Shown: positions 17,322-28,977, numbered from the stretch's first letter. The stretch: 64,000 nt of DNA from SG-bin9 sp049323835 (GCA_049323835.1 JBMOOJ010000103.1:1-64000); one strand, 5' to 3'. The notes: generated by a model from the letters alone, not told the origin. Numbers and translations are program-made.

Positions 17322-18461
17322 TTAGCCCTTGCGCGACTTCCAGAAGTTCAGCACGCGCTGCGCCGTCACCGGCACCAGCCGCTCGTAGTTTCCGCGCGCT
17401 TCCTCGAAGATCGACGACGCCGGCACGCGCGCGACGCCGGTGCGCAGCACGATCAGTGTCTTCACCGTCGCCCAGTCGAAATCGAGCGACTTGCCCATGA
17501 TCAGGATCGGATCGTGGCGGTCCCCGGTCATCAGATGATCGACGATCGAGATCTTCACGCCGGTCATCATCGCCAGCGCCGCAACGGTCGCGTCATACTT
17601 GTAGTCCTTCGCCAGTTCGAACACCTTGGCCTCATCGAGCCGTCCCGCCCGGTGCAGGGCGAGAATAGTCCGCTGCGCCTGGTTGAAGTCGCGCTGCTGC
17701 GTCTCGATCGCTTCCGCGCCCGGCAGGTCGTCAAGCACCTGATTGATCGCGGCCTTGCGCGCCGGAGAAGCCGCTTCGAATAGCCGCCGCCGCACGAGAT
17801 CGACCGAACCGTTCATCAGCTGCTTGAGATGCGTGTTCGACAGATCGCCGCGCTGGCCGAGCGAGATCGCCAGCACGCCGTCGTCGGCCGCGCGCTTGAC
17901 GAGGCTCGAATAGCCGATCGGCGAGAACACGGCGCCCTCGTTGCCGGCAACGCTGCGGATCACCTCGCGCTCGCCGCGGCGCAGGATCACGTCCGTCACC
18001 GGCGCCGACAGCGGCGCACGCACGGACATCGCGAGCAGATGCGGCTGCCCCTTGCTGCGGGCGATGTCGGTCAGCGTGTCCTCGTCTATCAGAGGCGAGG
18101 ATCGCAGCAGCGGACCCGCGATCTTGATTTCGTCGTCGCGCACGAGCTTGCTGACCAGCATCGGCGGCGCATTGGCGAGGTCAGCCATCTGCGCCGCGAG
18201 TTCGGCCCGCGCGTTGATATCGGTGTTGGGAACGAGCCCGGTAAGGATGCCGTCGAACAGATCGACATGCTGCGGCCGGAACTGTCCTGCGCCCTGCCGA
18301 AACAGCCCCGAGATTTTCAGCATCGCATCGGCGCGTTTCTGCGGACTGGCGCCTTTAACGATGTCGTCAAGCTCGGGCAGCAAGGGTGGGGCTATCGGCA
18401 TCGAGAACGCACTCAACTCGCGCATGTCGTTGAAATCGCGCACGTTGCGCGGGTCCAGCAT
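17322..18461 (-). CDS. DUF2336 domain protein
   Basis: 379 aa, predominantly helical, without signal peptide or membrane segment. The N-terminal part LPELDDIVKGASPQKRADAMLKISGLFRQGAGQF is typical of the alphaproteobacterial DUF2336 family. The repeating helices (LIDEDTLTDIARSKGQPHLLAMSVR, LSAPVTDVILRRGEREVIRSVAGNEGAVFSPIGYSSLVKRA) resemble HEAT-like repeats and suggest a protein-interaction role. Function is unknown. A start at Met13 is possible. It is transcribed divergently from rimP. Confidence 0.8.
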   Translation of the reverse strand: MLDPRNVRDFNDMRELSAFSMPIAPPLLPELDDIVKGASPQKRADAMLKISGLFRQGAGQFRPQHVDLFDGILTGLVPNTDINARAELAAQMADLANAPPMLVSKLVRDDEIKIAGPLLRSSPLIDEDTLTDIARSKGQPHLLAMSVRAPLSAPVTDVILRRGEREVIRSVAGNEGAVFSPIGYSSLVKRAADDGVLAISLGQRGDLSNTHLKQLMNGSVDLVRRRLFEAASPARKAAINQVLDDLPGAEAIETQQRDFNQAQRTILALHRAGRLDEAKVFELAKDYKYDATVAALAMMTGVKISIVDHLMTGDRHDPILIMGKSLDFDWATVKTLIVLRTGVARVPASSIFEEARGNYERLVPVTAQRVLNFWKSRKG

Positions 18462-18614
18462 AGGTAGCGTTCATGAATGAACGGTTAGTCGCAGGCGTCG
18501 GCTTCCGAGGCTCGAAACAAGCGGGTTTCCGCCGGGCCGAGGCCTTGCCGGATGCGCGGAAAAGGGCTATATCGCGGGCAAATAAAGCGTTCTCATCGCT
18601 GCGATCGCAACGAG

Positions 18615-18648
18615 AGAGTGGGCCCCTCGCCGGACCCGCTCTTTTTTA
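18615..18648 (+). terminator. attenuator-like intrinsic terminator in the rimP-nusA leader
   Basis: Stem AGAGTGGG/CCCGCTCT (18615-18622 with 18635-18642, one G-U pair) is followed by TTTTTTATT. It points toward rimP and lies ~110 bp before its start, in the divergent gap with the DUF2336 gene. No plus-strand gene upstream could need it, so it most likely sits inside the rimP leader and controls read-through. Confidence 0.65.
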
Positions 18649-18757
18649 TTTCCTGAAGCAGGCCAGAAGGCCGGTTCAGGCAGCTTTGGACGCCCCAACA
18701 GGTTCCGCATCCGGTCGCTGAGCCAGGACGCCCGAAAGGGCCGACGCAAACGTGGAT

Positions 18758-19522
18758 ATGAACGAGCCGATCGATACCAGGGCCGAGATGGAACTGCCGC
18801 AGGCAGACCTAGCTGAACCACGCCTTGTGGTTGAGCCGGGTGTTGCTGCGCGCGTCGCCGCGGTCGCCGCTCCCGTGCTGGAAGGCATGGGATACCGCCT
18901 CGTCCGCGTCCGCGTCACCGGCGAGGCCGGCTGCACCGTGCAGGTGATGGCCGAGCGCCCGGACGGCACGATGCTGATCGAGGATTGCGAGGCCGTGTCG
19001 CGTGCCCTGTCGCCGGTTCTGGACATTGCCGATCCGATCGATCGCGCCTACCGGCTCGAGATTTCGTCGCCCGGCATCGATCGCCCGCTGGTCCGCCGCT
19101 CGGATTTCGCGCGCCATCAAGGGCACATCGCCAAGATCGACATGGCGGTCGCGCATGAGGGCCGCAAGCGATTTCGTGGTACACTTGCGGGACTGGACGG
19201 CGATCGCGTCCGGCTTCATCGCGATGACATTCGCGCGGGTGAGAATCCCGACGTGCTGCTGCCGATGACGGATATTTCCGATGCGCGGCTGGTCCTGACG
19301 GACGCGCTGATCGCGGAGTCGATGCGCAAGGGCAAGGCCGCCGAACGCGACCTGAAGGAAGATCTCGGGCTCGCGCCGCAGCCGCCGGAGCATGCGCGCG
19401 CCGCGCGGACGAAATCGGCCGGCAAGGCCCCGGCTCAGAAGCCTAAGAAGAAGCCAACGAACACCAAAGCACACCGCCTCGCGCGTCAGCGCGCCGGGCA
19501 CGACGAAGCCGAAGGAGACTAA
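18758..19522 (+). CDS. rimP: ribosome maturation factor RimP
   Basis: 254 aa, longer than the usual ~150-200 because of a charged tail. The core spans residues ~25-175: VAAPVLEGMGYRLVRVRV, then EDCEAVSRALSPVLDIADPI, then YRLEISSPGIDRPLVRRSDFARHQG, which is the RimP signature. It assists 30S assembly. The C-terminal ~60 residues are Lys/Ala/Pro-rich (KAPAQKPKKKPTNTKAH) and probably disordered. ATG 18758 is used; GTG 18752 is possible. It is the first gene of the rimP-nusA-infB operon. Confidence 0.95.
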   Translation: MNEPIDTRAEMELPQADLAEPRLVVEPGVAARVAAVAAPVLEGMGYRLVRVRVTGEAGCTVQVMAERPDGTMLIEDCEAVSRALSPVLDIADPIDRAYRLEISSPGIDRPLVRRSDFARHQGHIAKIDMAVAHEGRKRFRGTLAGLDGDRVRLHRDDIRAGENPDVLLPMTDISDARLVLTDALIAESMRKGKAAERDLKEDLGLAPQPPEHARAARTKSAGKAPAQKPKKKPTNTKAHRLARQRAGHDEAEGD

Positions 19523-19524
19523 CG

Positions 19525-21132
19525 ATGGCCGTCAGCGCCAATAAGCTCGAGCTCTTGCAGATCGCCGATGCGGTCGCGCGCGAAAAGTCCATCGACCGCG
19601 GCATCGTCATCGCCGCGATGGAGGACGCGATCGCCAAAGCAGCCCGTGCGCGCTATGGCAGCGAAACCGACGTGCATGCCGAGATCGACGCCAAGAAGGG
19701 CGAACTGCGGCTGTCGCGCCATATGCTGGTGGTCGAGCAGGTCGAAAACCCGTCGAACCAGATTTCGCTGGTCGATGCGCAGCGCGCCAACCCGGGCGCC
19801 CAGGTCGGCGACACCATCGCCGATACGCTGCCGCCGCTGGAATACGGCCGTATCGCCGCGCAGTCGGCGAAGCAGGTGATCGTGCAGAAGGTGCGCGAGG
19901 CCGAGCGCGACCGCCAGTATCAGGAATTCAAGGATCGCATCGGCGACATCGTCAACGGCACCGTCAAGCGCGTCGAATACGGCAGCGTCATCGTCGACCT
20001 CGGCCGTGGCGAAGCCATCGTCCGCCGCGACGAAATGCTGCCGCGCGAGGTGTTCCGCAACGGCGACCGCGTGCGCGCCTACGTGTTCGACGTGCGCCGG
20101 GAAACCCGTGGGCCGCAGATCTTTCTGTCGCGCACGCATCCGCAGTTCATGGCGAAGCTGTTCGCGCAGGAAGTGCCGGAAATCTACGACGGCATCGTCG
20201 AGATCAAGGCGGTTGCCCGCGATCCGGGCTCGCGCGCCAAGATCGGCGTGATCTCGCGCGATTCATCGGTCGATCCGGTCGGCGCCTGCGTCGGCATGCG
20301 CGGTTCGCGCGTGCAGGCGGTCGTGAACGAACTCCAGGGCGAGAAGATCGACATTATTCCGTGGTCGCCGGACATCGCGACGTTCGTCGTCAACGCGCTG
20401 GCGCCGGCCGAAGTCGCCAAGGTCGTCATCGACGAGGACCGCGAGCGTATTGAAGTCGTGGTGCCGGATACCCAACTGTCGCTTGCGATCGGACGCCGCG
20501 GCCAGAACGTCCGCCTCGCTTCGCAGCTCACCGGCTGGGACATCGACATCCTCACCGAGCAGGAAGAGTCGGAGCGCCGTCAGGCCGACTTCGAGAACTC
20601 GACTCGCGTGTTCATGGAATCGCTCGACGTCGACGAGGTCGTCGGCCAGCTCCTCGCGTCGGAAGGCTTTTCGACCGTGGAAGAACTGTCGCTGGTCGAC
20701 CTGAAGGAACTCGCGAGCATCGAGGGCTTCGACGAGGAGACCGCGCAGGAACTGCAAACCCGCGCCCGCGACTTCCTCGAGCAGCAGGAAGCCGAACTCG
20801 CCGCGAAGCTGAAGGAGCTTGGCGTCGACGAGGACCTCAAGTCCGTGCCCGGCGCGACGCTGAAGATTCTGGTCAAGCTCGGCGAGAACGGCGTGAAGAC
20901 GGTCGAGGATCTCGCCGACTGCGCCACCGACGATCTCGCCGGCTGGACCGAGCGCAAGGACGGCGAGGTGACCAAGCACGCCGGCTTCGTCGATGCCGCC
21001 GACCTGTCGCGCGAAGACGCGGAAGCGCTGATCATGCAGGCCCGCGTCAAGGCCGGCTGGATCACCGAAGCCGACCTGAAGAAGCCCGATGCCCCCGCCG
21101 ACGCGGGCGCATCCGAAAATCAACCGGTTTAA
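19525..21132 (+). CDS. nusA: transcription elongation/termination factor NusA
   Basis: 535 aa. The N-terminal RNA-polymerase-binding domain is followed by S1 (GDIVNGTVKRVEYGSVIVDLGRGEAIV). Two KH domains come next (DPVGACVGMRGSRVQAVVNELQGEKIDII and SLAIGRRGQNVRLASQLTGWDIDI). C-terminal helix-hairpin-helix repeats (ASEGFSTVEELSLVDLKELASIEGFDEETA and a second copy) end the protein. It controls pausing, termination and antitermination. It starts 2 bp after rimP. In E. coli NusA autoregulates this operon, which may relate to the leader terminator at 18615. Confidence 0.97.
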   Translation: MAVSANKLELLQIADAVAREKSIDRGIVIAAMEDAIAKAARARYGSETDVHAEIDAKKGELRLSRHMLVVEQVENPSNQISLVDAQRANPGAQVGDTIADTLPPLEYGRIAAQSAKQVIVQKVREAERDRQYQEFKDRIGDIVNGTVKRVEYGSVIVDLGRGEAIVRRDEMLPREVFRNGDRVRAYVFDVRRETRGPQIFLSRTHPQFMAKLFAQEVPEIYDGIVEIKAVARDPGSRAKIGVISRDSSVDPVGACVGMRGSRVQAVVNELQGEKIDIIPWSPDIATFVVNALAPAEVAKVVIDEDRERIEVVVPDTQLSLAIGRRGQNVRLASQLTGWDIDILTEQEESERRQADFENSTRVFMESLDVDEVVGQLLASEGFSTVEELSLVDLKELASIEGFDEETAQELQTRARDFLEQQEAELAAKLKELGVDEDLKSVPGATLKILVKLGENGVKTVEDLADCATDDLAGWTERKDGEVTKHAGFVDAADLSREDAEALIMQARVKAGWITEADLKKPDAPADAGASENQPV

Positions 21133-21147
21133 GGATCATGCCCACGC

Positions 21148-21822
21148 ATGCTTGCCAGCGCCGACGCCGCGGAGCTCGATGACGGTCCCCGGACAAAGTC
21201 CGGGACCGAACGGCTGTGCGCGCTCACGCGGCAGGTCAAGCCGATCGGCGAGCTGATCCGCTTCGTCGTCGGCCCCGATGGCAGCGTCGTCCCCGATCTG
21301 AAACGCAAACTGCCCGGCCGTGGCCTGTGGATCACCAGTTCCAGGGCCACGGTGGCGGACGCGGCCCGGCGCGGCGTCTTTGCGAGGGGCTTCAAGCGGC
21401 AGGTTCAGGTGCCGCCCGCGCTCGCCGCCGATATCGGCGCGCTGATGGCCCGGGCTGTGGCCGATGCCCTGGCCATGGCCGCCAAGGCGGGCGAGGCGGT
21501 CAGCGGATTTACCAAGGTCGAGCGCAGCCTGACCGAGGGGACTGCGGTGGCGCTGATCCATGCGTCGGATGCCGCCGCCGATGGCGTCAGGAAACTCAAC
21601 GCGATCGCCCGGCGAAGCGCGGAAACCACCGGAATCGGCGATTTTACGGCTGGTTTACCGATCATCGACGCCCTTTCCTCCAATGAATTGGATTTGGCAC
21701 TTGGCCGGTCAAATGTGATACATGCTGCCCTGCTTGCGGGCGCAGCGGCAAAAACGGTGCTGGTGCGCAGCGACACGCTCACCCGGTTTCGCAACGGCGG
21801 CGATACGGCGAGCGGCGGATGA
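21148..21822 (+). CDS. YlxR/DUF448 RNA-binding protein with L7Ae-like C-terminal region
   Basis: 224 aa. The N-terminal DUF448/YlxR domain (TERLCALTRQVKPIGELIRFVVGPDG... KLPGRGLWIT) usually binds nucleic acid with a conserved Arg-rich patch. The C-terminal half (VALIHASDAAADGVRKLNAIARR... HAALLAGAAAKTVLVRSDTLTRF) resembles the ribosomal L7Ae/YlxQ fold, so this is a natural YlxR-YlxQ fusion typical of alphaproteobacteria. It sits between nusA and infB, as in most bacteria. Confidence 0.88.
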   Translation: MLASADAAELDDGPRTKSGTERLCALTRQVKPIGELIRFVVGPDGSVVPDLKRKLPGRGLWITSSRATVADAARRGVFARGFKRQVQVPPALAADIGALMARAVADALAMAAKAGEAVSGFTKVERSLTEGTAVALIHASDAAADGVRKLNAIARRSAETTGIGDFTAGLPIIDALSSNELDLALGRSNVIHAALLAGAAAKTVLVRSDTLTRFRNGGDTASGG

Positions 21823-21904
21823 GCAAGCACACCTGTTCTTCGATGGACGTGCTCGAGCAGGAAGACCCGGCGCATGCGTGCGCCAAACGATTGGAACGTG
21901 ACTG

Positions 21905-24485
21905 ATGGCGGATACGAAAAATACTGGCGACAAGACGCTGAGCGTCAGCCCGAAGAAGACCTTGACGCTGAAACCGCGCGTCGAGCAGGGCACCGTGCGC
22001 CAGAGCTTCAGTCACGGCCGCAGCAAGTCGGTCGTCGTCGAGACGCGCGGCAAGCGCCGCGTGCCTGGCGAAGCCGCGCCCGCCGAAGCACCTGCCGCCG
22101 CGCCGGCGGCGAAGGCCGCCACCCCCGCCGCCAAGCCCGCTGAGGCGCCGAAGCCGGCCCCGCGCAGTTCCGGCGTCGTTCTGCGGACGCTGACAGCTGA
22201 GGAACAGCGCGCCCGCGATACCGCGCTGGCGGACGCGCGCGTGCGCGAGCAGGAAGAGCGCCGCATCGCCGAAGAGGAAGCCGCACGCCGCAACAGCCGC
22301 GAAGGCATCGAGCAGGCCGAGCGCGANNNNNNNNNNCAAGAAGCTCGAGGAAGAGCGTCATCGCAAGGAAGAAGAGCTCAAGCAGAAGACCGAGCAAGCC
22401 GCCAAGAAGCGCCAGCTCGAAGCCGAAGCCAAAACCACGACGGCCGCCCGCACCCCGGCTGCGCAGCCGCGCGTTGCCGTCGCAGTTGAAGCCGATGAGG
22501 ACGAAGCGCCGCGCGTGATCCGCCGCCCCGGTGGCGGCGCCCGCACCGTCGTCGCGCCGAAGCCGGCGCCGCGCTCGAACCAGAACAAGGAACGCAACAC
22601 CCGCATCTCGGTCACCACCGCGATGAATGCCGACGACGTGCGCGAGCGCTCGATCGCCTCGTTCCGCCGCCGCACCCAGCGCCTGAAGGGCCACGTCTCG
22701 AACGAGCCGAAGGAAAAGCTCATCCGCGAGGTGACGATTCCGGAAGCGATCACGATCCAGGAACTCGCCAACCGCATGAGCGAGCGCGCGGTCGATGTCA
22801 TTCGCCTGCTGATGAAGCAGGGCGAAATGCACAAGATCACCGACACCATCGACGCCGACACCGCGCAGCTGATCGCCGAGGAAATGGGGCACAGCGTCAA
22901 GCGCGTCGCCGCATCGGACGTGGAAGAGGGTCTGTTCGACATCGTCGACGATTCGACCGACACCGAGCCGCGTTCGCCGGTCGTCACCGTCATGGGTCAC
23001 GTCGACCACGGCAAGACCTCGCTGCTCGACGCCCTGCGCCAGGCCAACGTGGTTTCGGGTGAAGCCGGCGGCATCACCCAGCACATCGGCGCCTATCAGG
23101 TGACGTCGCCCGAGAGCGGCAAGAAAATCACCTTCATCGACACGCCCGGCCACGCCGCGTTCACCGCGATGCGCGCCCGCGGCGCCAAGGTCACCGACAT
23201 CGTCATCCTGGTGGTGGCGGCCGATGACGGCGTGATGCCGCAGACGGTGGAGGCCATCAACCACGCCAAGGCGGCGAAGGTGCCGATGATCGTCGCGATC
23301 AACAAGATCGACAAGCCGGACGCCCGCGCCGAGCGCGTGCGCACCGAACTGCTCCAGCACGAGGTGCAGGTCGAATCGATGGGCGGCGAAACCGTCGACG
23401 TCGAAGTCTCGGCCAAGAACAAGACCAACCTCGACAAGCTGCTCGAAATGATCGCGCTGCAGGCCGAGTTGCTCGACCTCAAGACCAACGCCGCACGCCC
23501 GGCCGAAGGCACCGTGATTGAAGCCAAGCTCGATCGCGGCCGCGGCCCGGTGGCAACCGTGCTGGTTCAGCGCGGCACGTTGAAGGTCGGCGACATCGTC
23601 GTCGCCGGCGCCGAAATGGGCCGCGTTCGCGCGCTGATCTCCGATCAGGGCGCAACGCTCGACGAAGCCGGTCCGTCGGTTCCGGTCGAGGTGCTCGGCT
23701 TCAACGGCACGCCGGAAGCCGGCGATCGCCTCGCGGTCGTCGACAACGAAGCCCGCGCCCGCGAAGTCACCAACTACCGTGCGCACCAGAAGCGCGAGAA
23801 GCAGGCGGCGCGCGCGAGCGGCATGCGCGGCTCGCTCGAGCAGATGATGTCGCAGCTGAAGACCACGGGCCGCAAGGACTTCCCGCTGATCGTCAAGGCG
23901 GACGTCGCAGGCTCGCTCGAAGCCATCCTCGGCTCGCTGGAAAAGCTCGGCACCGACGAGGTCGCGGCCCGCATCCTGCACGCCGGCGTCGGCGGCATCA
24001 GCGAGTCGGACGTGACCTTGGCCGAAGGCTTCAATGCCGCGATCATCGGCTTCAACGTCCGCGCCCACAAGGAAGCGGGCGACTCAGCCAAGCGCAACGG
24101 CATCGAAATCCGCTACTACAACATCATCTACGACCTCGTGGATGACGTGAAGAAGGCGATGTCGGGCCTGCTCGCGCCGACCCTGCGCGAAACCATGCTC
24201 GGCAACGCGCAGATCCTCGAGATCTTCAACATCTCGAAGGTCGGCAAGGTCGCCGGCTGCCGCGTCACCGACGGCAACGTGGAACGCGGCGCCAACGTGC
24301 GCCTGATCCGCGACAACGTCGTCATTCACGAAGGCAAGCTCTCGACCCTGAAGCGTTACAAGGACGAAGTGAAGGAAGTGACCGCCGGCCAGGAGTGCGG
24401 CATGGCGTTCGAGAACTACGGCGACATGCGCCCCGGCGATGTCATCGAATGTTACCGTGTGGAGACCATTCAGCGCTCGCTGTGA
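21905..24485 (+). CDS. infB: translation initiation factor IF-2 (interrupted by an assembly gap)
   Basis: N-terminal part 21905-22326 and main part 22338-24485 are in different frames only because ten N (22327-22336) stand for an unknown length. The right side reads KKLEEERHRKEEELKQKTEQAAKKRQ, continuing the Glu/Arg/Ala-rich N-terminal region. The G domain has VMGHVDHGKTSLLDAL (G1), DTPGHAAF (G3) and NKID (G4), followed by domains II-IV to ...CYRVETIQRSL. It binds fMet-tRNA and GTP and joins subunits. The visible length is ~857 codons; the true protein is probably longer. Not a frameshifted pseudogene. Confidence 0.95.
22327..22336. other. assembly gap (10 N)
   Basis: Ten N inside the low-complexity N-terminal coding region of infB. 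Because the flanking frames differ by one, the real missing length cannot be 10 if the gene is intact. Confidence 0.99.
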
Positions 24486-24623
24486 GTCCGAATCTCACAA
24501 CGCGCATTGGATTTTTTCTGAAATTGGACGTATTGCCTGACCTATCGATTTAGGTTTTCACCTGCGGGTGAACTTATCCGCCACGTCAGGCACCCATAAG
24601 AGACTGCTGAAAGTTCAAACGGC

Positions 24624-24653
24624 GCGTGACCGGTTCAAGTCCGGCCACGACGC
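24624..24653. repeat. degenerate half copy of family A repeat
   Basis: CGTGACCGG-TTCAAGT-CCGGCCACGACG resembles one arm of the family A palindrome on the minus strand (GTC-A/G-TGGCCGG-cttgaa-CCGG). It lies in the 188-bp infB-rbfA gap. Confidence 0.5.
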
Positions 24654-24673
24654 TTTTGTTTCGAAGGACGACA

Positions 24674-25087
24674 ATGCCTCGCCATCATCAACGAGATGCC
24701 GCGCCCGGCGGTTCGCAACGGCAATTGCGCGTCGGCGAACTCGTGCGCCATGCGGTCGCCGAGATTCTGATGCACGGTGCGACCCACGATCCGGCGCTGG
24801 AGGGGAACCTGATCACGGTTCCGGAAGTTCGCATGACCGCCGATCTCAAACTCGCGACGATTTACGTGATGCCGCTCGGCGGACTTCACATCGACGAAGT
24901 GATGGCTGCGCTCAATCGCAACAAGAAACTGATCCGCACCGAGATCGCGCACCGCGTTAACTTAAAATTTGCGCCTGATATTCGCTTCCACGTTGACGAA
25001 CGATTCGACGAAGCGGAACGGATCGAGAAATTATTGCGAACACCGGCGGTTCGCAAAGACATCGACACGAATTCCGACGAGACCTGA
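24674..25087 (+). CDS. rbfA: ribosome-binding factor A
   Basis: 137 aa KH-type cold-adaptation and 30S maturation factor binding helix 1 of 16S rRNA. The family pattern is seen in RQLRVGELVRHAVAEILMHG, ITVPEVRMTADLKLATIYVMPLG, and FAPDIRFHVDERFDEAERIEKLL. ATG 24674 (MPRHHQRD) is preferred to an upstream frame that enters the repeat-like sequence. It is separated from infB by 188 bp, so an internal promoter is possible, and is followed 2 bp later by truB. Confidence 0.95.
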   Translation: MPRHHQRDAAPGGSQRQLRVGELVRHAVAEILMHGATHDPALEGNLITVPEVRMTADLKLATIYVMPLGGLHIDEVMAALNRNKKLIRTEIAHRVNLKFAPDIRFHVDERFDEAERIEKLLRTPAVRKDIDTNSDET

Positions 25088-25089
25088 CA

Positions 25090-26199
25090 ATGAGTTCTTT
25101 ACCTCACGCGCGCGCGACCGCGGTCGCCGCCGCCACCGGCATTCACGAACAGGCTGCACATCCCGCACAACGGAATGCGAGCGATGACGCGCGCAACGAC
25201 TCTGCGCAGGGTCAGCAGCGACAGCCGCGCCGCGAGAAGCGCGACGTGCACGGCTGGGTCGTGCTCGACAAACCGATCGGCATGACCTCGACGCACGCGG
25301 TTGCCGTCGTGAAGCGCCTGTTCTCGGCGAAACGCGCCGGCCATGCCGGCACGCTCGATCCGCTCGCCTCCGGCGGCCTGCCGATCGCGCTCGGCGAAGC
25401 GACGAAAACGGTTCCCTTCGTGATGGATGGCCGCAAGCGCTATCGCTTTACCGTCCAGTGGGGCGAGGAACGCGACACCGACGACACCGAAGGCCGCCCG
25501 ACGGCAACCAGCGACAATCGCCCCACCCGCGCGGCGATCGCGGCGCTGCTGCCGCAGTTTACCGGCGTCATCCAGCAGGTTCCGCCCCAGTACTCGGCGA
25601 TCAAGATCCAGGGTGAGCGGGCCTATGACCTCGCCCGCGACGGCGAGACGGTGGCATTGCAGCCCCGCCCGGTCGAAATTCACCAATTATCCCTTGTAGA
25701 TCATCAGGATAGCGGCCAATCGACCTTCGAGGCCGAGTGCGGCAAGGGCACCTATGTCCGCTCCCTCGCCCGCGATATGGGCCGGATTCTCGGCTGTTTC
25801 GGCCATATCTGCGCGCTCCGCCGGACGCTGGCCGGACCGTTTACCGAATCGGACGCAATTCCGCTGGAACGGCTGGAGGCTTTGTGCGATAGAGCCGCGT
25901 CCGGCGGGGGAAACCTCGCCGACGCGCTTTTGCCCGTTGAGACCGCGCTGGACGACATCCCGGCACTGGCCGTCACACGGGCGGATGCGGCAAGGCTCCA
26001 CAGGGGCCAGGCCGTTTTGTTGCGCGGACGGGATGCGCCCAATAGTAGCGGCACAGTCTATGTCACGGTGGCAGGCCGTCTTCTGGCGCTTGCCGAAATT
26101 GGCAATGGCGAACTCATCCCCAAGCGCGTGTTCAACCTGACCGGCCTGACAGCCTCAGCCGGTCGCAAACAGGGTGCTTCATCACCCGCAGAAGGATGA
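25090..26199 (+). CDS. truB: tRNA pseudouridine(55) synthase TruB
   Basis: 369 aa. The catalytic block GHAGTLDPLASGGLPIALGEATK contains the nucleophile Asp90. GWVVLDKPIGMTSTHAV and YSAIKIQGERAYDLARDGE are the other TruB motifs, and a small C-terminal PUA-like part follows. The first ~50 residues are a Gln/Arg/Ala-rich extension not needed for the fold; an internal start cannot be excluded. It forms pseudouridine 55 in the T loop of tRNAs. Its stop overlaps the region of the rpsO start. Confidence 0.95.
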   Translation: MSSLPHARATAVAAATGIHEQAAHPAQRNASDDARNDSAQGQQRQPRREKRDVHGWVVLDKPIGMTSTHAVAVVKRLFSAKRAGHAGTLDPLASGGLPIALGEATKTVPFVMDGRKRYRFTVQWGEERDTDDTEGRPTATSDNRPTRAAIAALLPQFTGVIQQVPPQYSAIKIQGERAYDLARDGETVALQPRPVEIHQLSLVDHQDSGQSTFEAECGKGTYVRSLARDMGRILGCFGHICALRRTLAGPFTESDAIPLERLEALCDRAASGGGNLADALLPVETALDDIPALAVTRADAARLHRGQAVLLRGRDAPNSSGTVYVTVAGRLLALAEIGNGELIPKRVFNLTGLTASAGRKQGASSPAEG

Positions 26200-26201
26200 C
26201 G

Positions 26202-26471
26202 ATGTCGATTTCGGCAGACCGTAAGAAAGAACTGATCAAGACCAACGCGACCAAGGCCGGCGACACCGGCTCTCCAGAGGTTCAAGTCGCGATCCTCTCG
26301 GAGCGCATCAACAACCTCACCGAGCACTTCAAGACCCACGGCAAGGATAACCACTCGCGCCGCGGCCTCCTGAAGCTCGTCTCCACCCGCCGCTCGTTGC
26401 TCGACTACGTCAAGAAGAACGACGAAGCGCGTTACAAGTCTCTGCTCGAAAAGCACAACATCCGCCGCTGA
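26202..26471 (+). CDS. rpsO: 30S ribosomal protein S15
   Basis: 89 aa, the exact family length. MSISADRKKELIKTNA, DTGSPEVQVAILSERINNLTEHFKTHGKDNHSRRGLLKLVSTRRSLLDYVKKND and the YKSLLEKHNIRR end are canonical S15. AGAAGGA lies upstream. It is followed by a 326-bp structured leader and then pnp. Confidence 0.98.
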   Translation: MSISADRKKELIKTNATKAGDTGSPEVQVAILSERINNLTEHFKTHGKDNHSRRGLLKLVSTRRSLLDYVKKNDEARYKSLLEKHNIRR

Positions 26472-26797
26472 CGAGCGCTGGCCTGCGCCGTTGCGCAGGC
26501 TCCGTGCGGCTTTGTTCGGCGCACGGAACCAAGGTCCAGCAGCAATCCGGCCGCTGGGCAAGACGGGCAAGGGCTCGTCGCACGGGGCGTCACGACATGA
26601 CGGCCCGTTCCATCGAAAGGATGGAAGCCATTTCAAATCTGAAAGCCCCGATCGCTCGATCTTTGGCAGGATCGCCGGACGCTGATGCCGCGGCTACGCG
26701 GCCAACGTCTCGCCGTCTTGCCCAGGGTTCCTGTGATCGGGGTTTTTGTTTTGCGCGGCTCTCCCGGCCTTTCGCGAAACCATGAAAGACAATCGCT
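26472..26797 (+). promoter_or_regulatory. rpsO-pnp intergenic leader with tandem hairpins and a terminator-like structure
   Basis: 326 bp with no gene. Hairpin 1 is GCCTGCGC-CGTT-GCGCAGGC (26481-26500). Hairpin 2 is TCCGTGCG/CGCACGGA (26501-26508 with 26520-26527). Further on, CCCCGATC (26646-26653) can pair with GATCGGGG (26735-26742), which is followed by TTTTTGTTTT; an inner stem GCCGCG-GCTA-CGCGGC lies at 26687-26702. This fits an rpsO terminator or an attenuator plus an RNase III/PNPase autoregulatory leader, known for E. coli pnp. Confidence 0.6.
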
Positions 26798-28942
<2,145 letters not shown>

Positions 28943-28977
28943 CCGCAAGCGCGCAGCATCGCTGCAATCGCAAAATG

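Noticed and set aside
22008..24068. 686-codon open frame antisense to infB
   Set aside because: High third-position GC opens antisense frames. The translation is His/Arg/Val-rich low-complexity sequence and the plus strand encodes canonical IF-2.
21905..24485. infB as a frameshifted pseudogene
   Set aside because: The frame change coincides exactly with ten N, so it is an assembly gap of unknown length.
24624..24653. tRNA T-arm-like sequence (CCGG-TTCAAGT-CCGG) ahead of rbfA
   Set aside because: No acceptor, D or anticodon arms can be drawn around it, and the stem has a mismatch. It matches one arm of the family A palindrome, which explains it better.
26504..26785. 93-codon frame in the rpsO-pnp gap
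   Set aside because: It runs through the hairpins and T-run of the structured leader, and the translation shows no domain.
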